Shown here: positions 1 through 8,545 of the stretch, piece by piece
Layout of the letters: each line of letters begins with the position of its first letter
How positions within the stretch are numbered: position 1 is the first letter of the stretch
Source of the DNA: Ulvibacterium sp.
Lineage (GTDB): Bacteria > Bacteroidota > Bacteroidia > Flavobacteriales > Flavobacteriaceae
Assembly (NCBI RefSeq): GCF_028285715.1
Contig: NZ_JANQOO010000035.1
Location: 248,001-312,000, forward strand
Length of the DNA stretch: 64,000 nucleotides
Direction: 5' to 3'
The notes under the pieces: generated by a model
What the model was told of the DNA's origin: nothing
Database searches by the model: none
What the model saw: the letters and a program-made list of their open reading frames with translations, nothing else
Made by a program: the position numbers and the translations under genes

Positions 1-1118
1 TTAAACCCGGTCAATGCAGTCTTATATTCAACTCCATAGGCCATCGCCATTTTTTCCAACATAGGAGTGGAGACAATGGTCGTAGCAATAAATTCATTTC
101 CTTTGAAGCCTTTCTGCCTTTGTTTTTCCAAAAGAAATTTTGTCATCAGGACCATAGTTTGGTTGCCGTTGAGCAATTCTATTTCTCCCTCAAGATTTCG
201 AACGGCAATACCCAAACGGTCACTGTCCGGATCAGTTCCGACCACCATATCGGCCTGGATTTGCTCCGCTTTTTTGATGGCCATTGAAAGCGCTTCCGGT
301 TCTTCGGGATTGGGCGACTCCACGGTAGGGAAATTCCCATCTGGTGTGGCCTGTTCCTCGATTATGGTCACATTGTTGTACCCGGAACGTTTAAGGACTT
401 CCGGAATGGCGGTTATTGAGGTGCCGTGTAAGGAGGTAAAAACAATTTTAAAATTATCCTTCCCCGACGTATTAAAATTCCCGTTGGCTACGGAAGCCTT
501 CATAAATGCTTCATCCACCTTGGTATCGATAAGTTCTATCAAGTTTTCATCTGCCTTAAAATTGACATCTTCAAAGGAAAGCGCATTGATCTCGGCGATA
601 ATCTCTCCATCTTGGGGGGGCACAATTTGTCCGCCATCAGTCCAATAGACCTTATAGCCATTGTATTCCGGTGGATTGTGGGAAGCGGTCAACACTACCC
701 CGGCATGACAGCTTAGATAACGTACGGCGAAGGAAAGCTCTGGGGTAGTGCGCAGGGCCGAAAACAAATATACTTGGATGCCGTTTGCCGAAAATACTTC
801 GGCCACAGTGCGGGCCAAGGTATCACTGTTGTGACGGCAGTCATAGGCGATCACTACTTTAAGGCTATCATTAGCATAAGTTTTTTTGAGGTAGTTGCTA
901 AGGCCTTGGGTACTTTTGCCCAAAGTATACTTGTTAATACGGTTGGTGCCTACGCCCATTATACCTCGCATTCCGCCCGTACCAAACTCCATGTTCTTAT
1001 AGAAACGATCTTGAAGTTCGTCAGTGTCGTTTTCAATTAAATCTTGAATTTCTTTTTTTACGGAAGGATCAAAAAAATCGGTCAACCAGCTTTTGGCGGA
1101 TTCTAGAATTGCGTCCAT
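1..1118 (-). CDS. Phosphoglucomutase/phosphomannomutase (partial, C-terminus beyond window)
   Basis: About 372 residues are visible from the ATG at 1118, and the frame runs off the left edge. The protein belongs to the alpha-D-phosphohexomutase family, which interconverts hexose 1- and 6-phosphates through a phosphoserine in the cytoplasm. The active-site serine loop reads TASHNPPEYNGYKVYW and the metal-binding loop GTDPDSDRLG; both are complete. The N-terminus (MDAILESAKSWLTDFFDP) resembles the long ~570-residue bacterial form. The sugar-binding and C-terminal domains lie outside the window. The gene stands alone on the minus strand, ahead of the glycosyltransferase gene. Whether it prefers glucose, mannose or pentose phosphates cannot be told from this part. 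Confidence 0.93.
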   Translation of the reverse strand, partial: MDAILESAKSWLTDFFDPSVKKEIQDLIENDTDELQDRFYKNMEFGTGGMRGIMGVGTNRINKYTLGKSTQGLSNYLKKTYANDSLKVVIAYDCRHNSDTLARTVAEVFSANGIQVYLFSALRTTPELSFAVRYLSCHAGVVLTASHNPPEYNGYKVYWTDGGQIVPPQDGEIIAEINALSFEDVNFKADENLIELIDTKVDEAFMKASVANGNFNTSGKDNFKIVFTSLHGTSITAIPEVLKRSGYNNVTIIEEQATPDGNFPTVESPNPEEPEALSMAIKKAEQIQADMVVGTDPDSDRLGIAVRNLEGEIELLNGNQTMVLMTKFLLEKQRQKGFKGNEFIATTIVSTPMLEKMAMAYGVEYKTALTGF

Positions 1119-1145
1119 TTAGGCATGTGTATTTAGGCCATAAAT

Positions 1146-2120
1146 TTACGAAGAATATTGTTCTTCCTGCCGGGCGAAGTTGATTTCTTCCGAAACCGTG
1201 TAACGCGGTTCATTTTTTTTGGAACGGATCATAATCTCGCCGATAAAACCAGCAAGAAACAATTGGGTTCCTAAAATCATTGCAGTGAGAGCAATGAAAA
1301 ATTGTGGCCTATCCGTAATCAGACGGCCAGATGGATTTATAAAAAGTTTGTCAATTCCTAAATAGGCAGCAAACCCAAAACCTACAATAAACATTAAAAC
1401 ACCAAGTGCTCCGAAAAGGTGCATCGGTCTTTTACCAAACTTGGATACGAACCAAATAGTTATTAAATCCAGAAATCCATTGATGAATCGTTCCATTCCA
1501 AATTTGGTTTTACCGTATTTGCGGGCCTGATGTTGTACCACTTTTTCGCCGATATTCGAAAAACCTGCATTTTTGGCCAAAACGGGGATATACCGGTGCA
1601 TTTCCCCACGGACCTCGATAGTTTTGACAACGGCCTTTCGGAAGGCCTTTAACCCGCAGTTGAAATCGTGCAACTTTACTCCCGAAGTCTTTCTAGCCGC
1701 CCAATTAAAAAGTTTGGAAGGTAGGTTTTTTGAAAGTAGCGCGTCGTATCTTTTTTTCTTCCACCCAGAGATCAAATCGAATCCCTCAGTGGTAATTAAA
1801 CGATACAATTCAGGGATTTCCTCCGGATTATCCTGTAAATCTGCATCCATCGTAATAATCACATCGCCCAAAGCCGCCCTAAACCCGGCATGTAAGGCTT
1901 GGGACTTTCCAAAGTTTCTTAAAAACCGTATCCCTTTCACATAATCGTTCCTTTCGGACAGCTTGGAAATCACCTTCCAGGATCCATCGGTACTACCATC
2001 ATCAATAAAGATAATCTCATAGGAAAAACCGTTCGATTCCATGACACTTATGATCCAATCGTGGAGTTCTTGAAGGGATTCTTCCTCGTTGAGCAAGGGG
2101 ATTACAATGGACAGATTCAT
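1146..2120 (-). CDS. Family 2 glycosyltransferase, polyprenyl-phosphate sugar transferase type
   Basis: This 324-residue protein has an N-terminal GT-A domain beginning SIVIPLLNEEESLQEL, followed by FIDDGSTDGS and the metal-binding MDADLQDNPEEIPEL. Two C-terminal membrane segments lie near residues 237-260 and 275-298. This is the DPM1/GtrB/ArnC architecture, in which a nucleotide sugar donates to polyprenyl phosphate at the inner face of the cytoplasmic membrane. The sugar is unknown. The gene lies just downstream of the DUF4199 gene on the same strand, with only 41 bases between them, so the two are probably cotranscribed. A TATTTTTG box at 2143-2150 could add a second promoter. Confidence 0.9.
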   Translation of the reverse strand: MNLSIVIPLLNEEESLQELHDWIISVMESNGFSYEIIFIDDGSTDGSWKVISKLSERNDYVKGIRFLRNFGKSQALHAGFRAALGDVIITMDADLQDNPEEIPELYRLITTEGFDLISGWKKKRYDALLSKNLPSKLFNWAARKTSGVKLHDFNCGLKAFRKAVVKTIEVRGEMHRYIPVLAKNAGFSNIGEKVVQHQARKYGKTKFGMERFINGFLDLITIWFVSKFGKRPMHLFGALGVLMFIVGFGFAAYLGIDKLFINPSGRLITDRPQFFIALTAMILGTQLFLAGFIGEIMIRSKKNEPRYTVSEEINFARQEEQYSS

Positions 2121-2142
2121 AAAAAACGGCTAAGCATCTGCC

Positions 2143-2150
2143 CAAAAATA
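2143..2150 (-). promoter_or_regulatory. Possible -7 promoter box for the glycosyltransferase
   Basis: On the minus strand this reads TATTTTTG, matching the Bacteroidota consensus TAnnTTTG, and lies 22 bases before the start codon. No TTG is seen at the expected upstream distance, so the call is weak. Confidence 0.35.
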
Positions 2151-2161
2151 CAATTTTGCTA

Positions 2162-2683
2162 TCAATAAGAGGGTTTTTGCTTCTTCATGATTAATCCAAT
2201 GATTAATCCCAATACTAATCCCACAATAATGTTGATAATAAGGCCAATGGGGTAGAACAACCATTTGAATTTTTTCTGCATTTCTATGCCTTGATCTACC
2301 TGTTCTTCCGTAAGCGATGGATTGTCCTGCAGTGCCTTTTGTTTTCCTATTTCATAGGCTTTGTCCCAATAGTCCGGTTCAATAATGCTCGACTGAATGA
2401 AAAAGTAGAGCAAGCCTAAAATTCCGGCAACCAGGGCTATACCGGTTCCTATTTTTAAGGCTTCGGAAAGCTTTAGAAATCCCCCGTTATCTTTCTTAAA
2501 TTGAGAAACTCCCAAGCTTATTGCCGCAGCTGCCAAGATTAAGGAAACTATTTGTACCATTGTGTTTTGTTCATAATGCATATCCATTGTAAAAAGCATT
2601 ATTGAAAAAACAATGGATACAAGGCCTAGCAATAATCCAAAACGAAGTGCATATTTCCCAGTTTTTGGTTGATTTTCTTCCAT
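2162..2683 (-). CDS. DUF4199 family membrane protein
   Basis: This 173-residue protein has hydrophobic segments near residues 12-31, 41-59, 77-94 and 146-166, consistent with four membrane helices and a polar loop near 95-140. The sequence fits DUF4199, a family of unknown function common in Bacteroidota. It precedes the glycosyltransferase gene on the same strand with a short gap. A role in envelope sugar transfer is possible from this neighbourhood only. The long AT-rich leader (2684-2851) is shared with the divergent rpmE2 gene. Confidence 0.8.
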   Translation of the reverse strand: MEENQPKTGKYALRFGLLLGLVSIVFSIMLFTMDMHYEQNTMVQIVSLILAAAAISLGVSQFKKDNGGFLKLSEALKIGTGIALVAGILGLLYFFIQSSIIEPDYWDKAYEIGKQKALQDNPSLTEEQVDQGIEMQKKFKWLFYPIGLIINIIVGLVLGLIIGLIMKKQKPSY

Positions 2684-2783
2684 GTTTATATGTTTTAGGT
2701 TGTCGTTACTTTAGTATACTTTTTCACATTTTTGTTACATTTAAAGATACAATATTTTGTTTCTCTTTTTTTAAGGATTAAAA

Positions 2784-2813
2784 TTGTAGGTTTCTGAAAA
2801 TTGTCTAAATTTG
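2784..2813 (+). promoter_or_regulatory. Promoter of rpmE2
   Basis: TTG at 2784-2786 is followed, after 19 bases, by TAAATTTG at 2806-2813 and then CACC. This fits the Bacteroidota housekeeping promoter with correct spacing. The leader to the ATG at 2852 would be about 30 bases. Confidence 0.75.
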
Positions 2814-2851
2814 CACCACTTTTACGAAAAGTATTTTAAAGTACGGTACTG

Positions 2852-3145
2852 ATGAAGAAAGGGATACACCCAGAAAACTATAGATTGGTCGCTTTTAAGG
2901 ACATGTCAAACGATGATGTGTTCATCACCAAATCCACCGCTAATACCAAGGAAACCTTAGAAGTGGACGGAGTGGAATATCCATTGGTTAAATTGGAGAT
3001 TTCCAGAACGTCACACCCATTTTACACCGGGAAGGCCAAATTTTTGGATACGGCAGGTCGTATAGATAAGTTTAAGAGCAAATACGATAAGTTCAAAAAG
3101 AAACCGGTCGCCCAACAAAAGGACGCCTCAACGGACAAAAAGTAA
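2852..3145 (+). CDS. rpmE2: 50S ribosomal protein L31 type B
   Basis: The 97-residue protein begins [20 protein letters not shown] and contains the characteristic [25 protein letters not shown] block. It has no zinc-binding cysteines, which marks it as the type B, zinc-independent form of L31. It joins the large subunit at the central protuberance. A lysine-rich tail of about 15 residues extends past the conserved part. It has its own promoter and terminator and appears monocistronic. Confidence 0.96.
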   Translation: MKKGIHPENYRLVAFKDMSNDDVFITKSTANTKETLEVDGVEYPLVKLEISRTSHPFYTGKAKFLDTAGRIDKFKSKYDKFKKKPVAQQKDASTDKK

Positions 3146-3170
3146 GGGTTTACCCTAGTAGGAAAAATAG

Positions 3171-3208
3171 TTAGCGCCTCCGACCAAAATCGGGGGCGTA
3201 ATTTTTTT
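3171..3208 (+). terminator. Intrinsic terminator of rpmE2
   Basis: A GC-rich stem (TTAGCGCCTCCGA pairing with TCGGGGGCGTAA, with one bulge and one G-T pair) is followed by seven Ts. It lies 26 bases after the L31 stop codon. Confidence 0.85.
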
Positions 3209-3215
3209 AATTTTG
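3208..3215 (+). promoter_or_regulatory. Possible -7 box of the GlmU-like gene
   Basis: TAATTTTG matches TAnnTTTG and sits directly after the L31 terminator. Transcription would start near 3222, which favours translation from the ATG at 3234 over the in-frame TTG at 3213. Confidence 0.45.
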
Positions 3216-3233
3216 TTCCAAACCATCCCTACA

Positions 3234-4409
3234 ATGAATTATGTCCTTTTTGACGGAGACGTTAGAAACCATTTACTCCCCTTTACCTTTACACGACCAG
3301 TAGCCGACATCCGTATCGGAATTTTAACCATTCGGGAGAAGTGGGAGCGTTATCTCGGTACCATTACAAGTTCCAGGACGGAGGATTATCTACAGGAAAA
3401 ATTTCCGCTTGTTCTTCAGGAGGAGAATATCTTCATCAATGCCTCCTTCTTGCCCAATACAGAACTGGCCAATTTGGTAAAAGGACTAGAACGGAATGAA
3501 GCGATTTATCTAAAGGATGAGATTATAGCTTATTGCGCCAACCAAATTAGGCAGGGTACTGAACTCTATACTCTTAAAAAAGTAGCCTTTGAAGGGGAGG
3601 TGCTAAGGGTTGAGCGTACCTGGGACATCTTTTCCAAAAATGGGGAGGCCTTGAAGGCCGATTTCGATTTTCTCACCAAAGGAAGAAAAAGTGCACCGAT
3701 TTCTCATACAAATCAATTAATACACCCGGAAAACATATTTCTGGAAGAAGGGGCAACAGTGGAATATAGTATTTTGAATGCCAAGGAAGGTCCTATCTAT
3801 TTGGGAAAGGATTCCGAAGTTTGGGAAGGTAATCTTATTCGAGGAGCATTTGCCCTGTGCAACAATGCCGTGGTAAAAATGGGAGCCAAGATATACGGTC
3901 CCACTACGGTTGGCCCATATGGCAAAGTTTGTGGTGAAATAAGTAATTCGGTAATCTTTGGTTATTCCAGTAAGGGGCATGAAGGTTATCTCGGTAATGC
4001 GGTATTGGGCGAGTGGTGCAATATAGGGGCAGACAGTAATAACTCCAACCTAAAGAACAACTACGCCAAGGTACGGCTTTGGAACTATGCCACCGAACGA
4101 TTTGAAAGGACAGGGTTACAGTTTTGCGGTCTTATGATGGGAGACCACAGTAAAACGGCCATTAATACCATGTTCAATACCGGTACCGTAATAGGGGTAA
4201 ACTCCAATATTTATGTACCGGGTTTCCCTCGTAATTTTATTCCTAGTTTTAGCTGGGGCGGAGCTTCGGGTTTTAGTACCTATTTGCCTAGAAAGGCGTT
4301 TGAGGCGGCCAAGGTGATGATGGCAAGAAGACATGTGGAGTTTGATGAAAAGGAGGCCAATATCCTAAACCACGTTTTTGAACTGACCCAAAAATGGCGT
4401 AACTATTGA
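3234..4409 (+). CDS. GlmU-like putative sugar nucleotidyltransferase/acetyltransferase
   Basis: The protein has 391 residues from the ATG at 3234; an in-frame TTG at 3213 would add seven, but it overlaps a promoter box. The N-terminal half starts NYVLFDGDVRNHLLPFTFTR and resembles the NTP_transf_4-like domain of Bacteroidota GlmU-family proteins. The C-terminal half contains left-handed beta-helix hexapeptide character (EGATVEYSILNAKEGPIYLG, GAKIYGPTTVGPYGKVCGE). The GxGTRM pyrophosphorylase signature of true GlmU is absent from the N-terminus, so nucleotidyl transfer is uncertain. Substrate unknown; envelope sugar metabolism is the likely area. Confidence 0.8.
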   Translation: MNYVLFDGDVRNHLLPFTFTRPVADIRIGILTIREKWERYLGTITSSRTEDYLQEKFPLVLQEENIFINASFLPNTELANLVKGLERNEAIYLKDEIIAYCANQIRQGTELYTLKKVAFEGEVLRVERTWDIFSKNGEALKADFDFLTKGRKSAPISHTNQLIHPENIFLEEGATVEYSILNAKEGPIYLGKDSEVWEGNLIRGAFALCNNAVVKMGAKIYGPTTVGPYGKVCGEISNSVIFGYSSKGHEGYLGNAVLGEWCNIGADSNNSNLKNNYAKVRLWNYATERFERTGLQFCGLMMGDHSKTAINTMFNTGTVIGVNSNIYVPGFPRNFIPSFSWGGASGFSTYLPRKAFEAAKVMMARRHVEFDEKEANILNHVFELTQKWRNY

Positions 4410-4496
4410 GAAACTTTAGCTGTTTCGTTATTCAATTTCAGGTTGGTACTGATATGCTTAGACTTGAGAACTACACGGACTAAAACAACTTTATCT

Positions 4497-4504
4497 TATA
4501 TTTG
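4497..4504 (+). promoter_or_regulatory. -7 box of mtaB
   Basis: TATATTTG followed by CAG lies 12 bases before the mtaB start codon. There is no TTG at the usual distance; the nearest, at 4464-4466, is about 30 bases upstream. Confidence 0.5.
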
Positions 4505-4515
4505 CAGTCCAAAAA

Positions 4516-5862
4516 ATGAAAAAGAAAGTCGCTTTTTATACACTGGGTTGTAAGCTAAATTTCTCCGAAACCTCAACCATTGCTAGAGGTTTTGTATCGG
4601 AAGGATTTGAGCGGGTAGACTTTTCGCAACCGGCGGATATGTACGTTATAAACACATGCTCCGTTACGGACAATGCGGATAGGCGCTTTAAGACCATTGT
4701 ACGTCAGGCCCTGAAAAATAATCCTGAGGCATTTGTAGCTGCCATTGGTTGTTATGCCCAATTAAAGCCGGAAGAGCTGGCGGCTGTCGACGGTGTGGAT
4801 TTGGTTTTGGGGGCCACAGAAAAGTTTAAGATAACCGATTACATATATGATCTTCTGAATAGCCATCCGGGACAGAATCGAGGTGTGGCTCAAATTCATT
4901 CCTGTGAAATAGAGGAGGCCGATTTTTATGTCGGTAGTTATTCCATAGGAGACAGGACACGCGCATTTTTAAAGGTACAGGACGGTTGTGATTATAAATG
5001 TACATATTGTACCATTCCCTTGGCGCGTGGTATTTCAAGAAGTGATACCCTGAATAATGTATTGGGCAATGCCGCCCAAATTGCTTCCCAGGGAATTCGG
5101 GAAATTGTACTGACGGGCGTGAACATCGGGGATTATGGCAAAGGGGAATTTGGAAATAAAAAACACGAGCACACTTTTTTGGACTTGATCAAAGCCTTGG
5201 ACAAAGTGTCGGGAATTCATCGGCTTCGGATATCTTCCATTGAACCCAACTTGTTAAAAAACGAAACGATTGATTTTGTTGCGAACAGTAATTCCTTTGT
5301 GCCTCATTTTCATATTCCATTACAAAGTGGTAGTGACGAGATCTTGAAACTGATGCGACGTCGTTATTTACGAAATCTCTACACGGAGAGGGTGCAACGA
5401 ATAAAGGAGGCAATGCCTCATGCCTGCATAGGCGTAGATGTTATCGTGGGATTTCCCGGAGAGACCGATGCCCATTTTTTGGAAACCTATCATTTCCTGA
5501 ACGAATTGGACGTTTCCTATCTACATGTGTTTACCTATTCGGAAAGGGACAACACCCCCGCAGCCCGTATGGATGGAGCTGTTCCTAAAAATATCAGGAA
5601 CAAACGAAGCAAAATGCTACGAGGACTTTCGGCCAAAAAGCGCCGTGCTTTTTATGAAGGCCAGTTGGGAAGTGTACGAACCGTGTTATTCGAAGGGGAA
5701 AACAAGGAGGGCTATATTCATGGGTTTACCGAAAACTACATAAAGGTAAAAACGCCCTGGGATCCTGAATTGGTAAATACCCTACATGAAATTGAATTGA
5801 CCAAAATCGATGGGGACGGATTAGTGCGATTTGAATTTGTTGAAAGTGAGGTGGAGGCATAA
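4516..5862 (+). CDS. mtaB: tRNA t6A37 methylthiotransferase MtaB
   Basis: This 448-residue radical SAM protein converts N6-threonylcarbamoyladenosine at tRNA position 37 to its 2-methylthio derivative. The N-terminal UPF0004 domain carries cysteines in FYTLGCKLN, NTCSVT and AIGCYAQ for one iron-sulfur cluster. The radical SAM cluster motif is CDGCDYKCTYCTIPLARG. A TRAM-like domain forms the C-terminus (SVRTVLFEGENKEGYIHGFTEN). The CKLN variant of the first motif and the overall length fit MtaB rather than MiaB or RimO. It appears monocistronic between a -7 box and a strong hairpin. Confidence 0.94.
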   Translation: MKKKVAFYTLGCKLNFSETSTIARGFVSEGFERVDFSQPADMYVINTCSVTDNADRRFKTIVRQALKNNPEAFVAAIGCYAQLKPEELAAVDGVDLVLGATEKFKITDYIYDLLNSHPGQNRGVAQIHSCEIEEADFYVGSYSIGDRTRAFLKVQDGCDYKCTYCTIPLARGISRSDTLNNVLGNAAQIASQGIREIVLTGVNIGDYGKGEFGNKKHEHTFLDLIKALDKVSGIHRLRISSIEPNLLKNETIDFVANSNSFVPHFHIPLQSGSDEILKLMRRRYLRNLYTERVQRIKEAMPHACIGVDVIVGFPGETDAHFLETYHFLNELDVSYLHVFTYSERDNTPAARMDGAVPKNIRNKRSKMLRGLSAKKRRAFYEGQLGSVRTVLFEGENKEGYIHGFTENYIKVKTPWDPELVNTLHEIELTKIDGDGLVRFEFVESEVEA

Positions 5863-5887
5863 AAAATCCCGCTAATCGCGGGATTTT
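5863..5887. terminator. Bidirectional terminator between mtaB and the GNAT gene
   Basis: AAAATCCCGC and GCGGGATTTT pair perfectly around a five-base loop. The A and T runs on either side let it serve both converging genes, whose stop codons flank it. Confidence 0.9.
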
Positions 5888-5893
5888 AATTTT

Positions 5894-6187
5894 CTAGATT
5901 CTGATACCTACCGGTAACATCTCCTTGTATTGTCTATTTTTCCTAAGAAAACCAGCTATCTGCGGGCTGGTTGGAACAACTCTTTGATTTTGCTCCTGAA
6001 TATGATTAAGGACGGATTTTATAAAATCTTCTTTAAAACCTTCCTTAGTAATTTCTTCGGGCACTACCAGTTTGGTCAAAAAGACCTTTCTTTCTTGCGA
6101 GGAGTATTCGATTTTGGCAAGATGTCCATTAAGCCTAGTTTCAAATTGGCGCAAGAAACTATTGTCCTTGATTTCCATTTCGTTCAT
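5894..6187 (-). CDS. Small GNAT-like N-acetyltransferase (COG2388 type)
   Basis: The 97-residue protein is a short GNAT fold. Visible blocks are FLRQFETRLNGHLAKIEYS, LTKLVVPEE and VVPTSPQIAGFLRKN, matching the YjdJ/Gtl-type single-domain acetyltransferases. These have a minimal acetyl-CoA binding core and no known substrate. An alternative start is the ATG at 6178, three codons in, which gives MEIKDNSFL. It converges on mtaB across the shared terminator. Cytoplasmic; no signal peptide or membrane segment. Confidence 0.8.
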   Translation of the reverse strand: MNEMEIKDNSFLRQFETRLNGHLAKIEYSSQERKVFLTKLVVPEEITKEGFKEDFIKSVLNHIQEQNQRVVPTSPQIAGFLRKNRQYKEMLPVGIRI

Positions 6188-6353
6188 ATAGTTTGATTTT
6201 AATGTTGGTCTTAGACAAAAAAATCACGATGTTCTACAATCGTAATTTTATATTTTTACTTTGAAATTGAGAGGTTGGGGATAACTTCCAATGATTGTAC
6301 AAAATTAGGGAAAAAAATAGAACTTTCCTAGTAAAACACAAAGTCAGGCCATT

Positions 6354-7016
6354 ATGCCCTACTATAAAACCCATGTTTATTTTATGCCTGGGATGGCCGC
6401 GAATCCCTCTATATTTGAAAACATAGCACTTCCCAAAGATAGATTTGAACAGCATTTATTGGAATGGTTTATTCCCGAACGTGGCATGACGCTGTCCGAG
6501 TATGCCGTTGAAATGAACAAAAAAATCGTTCATGAAAACCCCGTGCTTTTAGGGGTGTCCTTTGGAGGAATGCTCGTTCAGGAAATGGCCAAACATATTC
6601 CTGTAAAAAAAACGATCATAGTATCCAGTGTAAAAAGTTCTTCGGAATTGCCCAAGAAGATGGTTTTTGCAAAATACACCAAAGCACATAAATTACTTCC
6701 CACCGGTCTGGTCAATAATGTAGAGCTTCTGGCCAAATATGCATTTGGGGAAACCCTGACCAAACGGCTAAGACTATATGAACAATATCTTTCCATTAGG
6801 GATAAGTATTATATAGACTGGTCCCTGGATCAAATCATAAATTGGGAGCAACAAAACTGTCCAGAGCGCTTGGTCCATATCCATGGTGAAAAAGATCCAG
6901 TATTCCCTATTGAAAACATTACGGATTGCATTAGTGTAAAAAATGGTACCCATACCATGATCATTCATCGGGCCAAGTGGTTCAATGAACATCTGCCTAC
7001 AATTATTTTGGAATAA
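6354..7016 (+). CDS. Alpha/beta hydrolase
   Basis: This 220-residue protein has the nucleophile elbow GVSFGG (Ser69), HGEKDPVFP as the acid-bearing segment and NGTHTMIIH near the end supplying the likely catalytic histidine. The N-terminal segment HVYFMPGMAANPSIFE forms the oxyanion region. It lacks a large cap domain. Substrate unknown. It lies 43 bases ahead of a lytic transglycosylase gene on the same strand, so a joint transcript is likely, but the two proteins have no obvious biochemical link. Confidence 0.85.
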   Translation: MPYYKTHVYFMPGMAANPSIFENIALPKDRFEQHLLEWFIPERGMTLSEYAVEMNKKIVHENPVLLGVSFGGMLVQEMAKHIPVKKTIIVSSVKSSSELPKKMVFAKYTKAHKLLPTGLVNNVELLAKYAFGETLTKRLRLYEQYLSIRDKYYIDWSLDQIINWEQQNCPERLVHIHGEKDPVFPIENITDCISVKNGTHTMIIHRAKWFNEHLPTIILE

Positions 7017-7059
7017 GGGAGTTGTATTAATACCTTTGAATAACAACAAATCTGGGAAT

Positions 7060-8025
7060 ATGAGGATAATAAAGAACGTTTTGATGCTTTTAGGAGTGTT
7101 CTTTGTAATAAGTACATTGGTATTTGCGGTGCAAAATACCGTAGAAGAACAAAGCGAAGATTCTATGGATATGGCAGAAAACAACCCCAACAAGAACGTT
7201 GCCGAGGAATATAAAATATCTGCCATTGATATCCCTGAGGATTTGAATTTTGCCGGCGAGCCTGTACCGCAAAATGATCCGGAGGTAATGGAACGCGTGG
7301 ACCGGGAGTTTTTGGTCAACACCTATTGGCAGTCCAATGCCCTTTTGTTGATGAAACGGGCCCATAAATACTTTCCGATAATAGAGCCCATCCTTGCCAA
7401 AAATGGGATTCCGGATGATTTTAAGTATTTGGCCGTAGCGGAAAGTGGACTTCAAAACGTGGTTTCGCATGCCGGGGCCACTGGCTTTTGGCAAATTATG
7501 AAAAGAACCGGACAGGAATATGGGCTTGAAGTAAACAAAAATGTTGATGAGCGATATCATTTGGAAAAATCCACAGAGGTCGCTTGTAAATACCTGCTAA
7601 AGTGGAAGGAGAAATACGGAAGTTGGACTTTAACCGCCGCTGCTTACAATGCCGGCCCTGGATCTATCAACAAATTTATGGGAATACAGCAGGTTAAGGA
7701 TTATTATGACCTTTTATTAGGAGAGGAAACGGGACGTTATGTGTTCCGTATCATGGCCATCAAAGAAATCCTATCCCATCCGGAAAAATATGGTTTTGAA
7801 ATAGAGCAAGAGGACATGTACACCGTTGTTCCTACATTTAAGGTTGAGGTGGATGAGCCGGTCTTAAGCTTTGCCGATTTCGCCCAAGAATACGAAATAA
7901 ACTATAAGATTTTAAAGCGTCATAATCCATGGCTGAGGGAACCACATCTTAATAATGCCTCCAAGAAAAAATACATTATAGAAATTCCCAATAAAGGCTA
8001 CTACAAGGTATCCGGTAATCCCTAG
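7060..8025 (+). CDS. Membrane-anchored lytic transglycosylase, MltD-like
   Basis: The protein has 321 residues from the ATG at 7060; an upstream in-frame ATG at 6985 lies inside the hydrolase gene and would spoil the signal segment. Residues 5-24 form a membrane anchor or signal peptide. The SLT domain has the catalytic glutamate in AESGLQ (Glu128), then GATGFWQIM and AAAYNAGPG, which are diagnostic for cleavage of the MurNAc-GlcNAc bond of peptidoglycan. The C-terminal 65 residues resemble a degenerate LysM-like wall-binding segment. Its stop overlaps the stop of the convergent next gene by four bases. Confidence 0.92.
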   Translation: MRIIKNVLMLLGVFFVISTLVFAVQNTVEEQSEDSMDMAENNPNKNVAEEYKISAIDIPEDLNFAGEPVPQNDPEVMERVDREFLVNTYWQSNALLLMKRAHKYFPIIEPILAKNGIPDDFKYLAVAESGLQNVVSHAGATGFWQIMKRTGQEYGLEVNKNVDERYHLEKSTEVACKYLLKWKEKYGSWTLTAAAYNAGPGSINKFMGIQQVKDYYDLLLGEETGRYVFRIMAIKEILSHPEKYGFEIEQEDMYTVVPTFKVEVDEPVLSFADFAQEYEINYKILKRHNPWLREPHLNNASKKKYIIEIPNKGYYKVSGNP

Positions 8026-8537
8026 ATTCTCTTCATCTGTTGCTGCATCATTTTGATCTGCTCGGTAAGCATATTGTTCTTGTCCAGCTTTTTAGCTTCT
8101 TGAAGTAGGGTAGTGGCTTCCCTTTTACGACGTTTTTGCATGGCTATCCCTGCCAAGCTTAGTTTGGCCATGGCCACATCATAGTCCATTGTAAGCCCCA
8201 ATTTCAGTGCTTTTCTAAAGTATTTTTCGGCCTGGGTCAAGTTTTTTTGGGAGTGCAGGATGCCGTGAAGATAATTGTAATACCCTTGCTGTTTGGTGAT
8301 TAATGCGGCCTCCGGGTTTTTTATTTTATCCAACCATTTTTGAGTGCCCTCCATATCTTGTTTTCGCATCCGTAAAAAAGCCAACAGAATCATCTCGTTT
8401 CTGAAGTATAGGAAGATGAAAATGAGTGAAAACAAAATCAAGGTAATACCATTACCTATGTACCCTTCCGTAAACTGATAAATGGCATAAGCTATGATCA
8501 GTCCGGCAATGACGAGTTTAATATTCTTGTGGAACAT
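8022..8537 (-). CDS. Small membrane protein with TPR-like repeats
   Basis: In this 171-residue protein, two closely spaced hydrophobic segments (about residues 7-22 and 29-46) anchor it. A cytoplasmic helical tail follows with TPR-like pairs, including LTQAEKYFRKALKLGLTMDYDVAMAKLSLAGIA and KREATTLLQEAKKLD. It probably mediates protein contacts at the membrane. Its start is eight bases downstream of the stop of the secreted DUF6263-like gene, so the two form an operon. I recognise no specific function. Confidence 0.75.
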   Translation of the reverse strand: MFHKNIKLVIAGLIIAYAIYQFTEGYIGNGITLILFSLIFIFLYFRNEMILLAFLRMRKQDMEGTQKWLDKIKNPEAALITKQQGYYNYLHGILHSQKNLTQAEKYFRKALKLGLTMDYDVAMAKLSLAGIAMQKRRKREATTLLQEAKKLDKNNMLTEQIKMMQQQMKRI

Positions 8538-8545
8538 ATTTATTC

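Noticed and set aside
2684..2760. ECF promoter before the DUF4199 gene
   Set aside because: TGTAACA is present on the minus strand, but no CGTC lies at the expected distance, so it is not a convincing target of the sigma factor at 34499.
3213..3233. TTG start for the GlmU-like gene
   Set aside because: The extra seven residues lie over a TAnnTTTG box and the predicted transcript start, so the ATG at 3234 is preferred.
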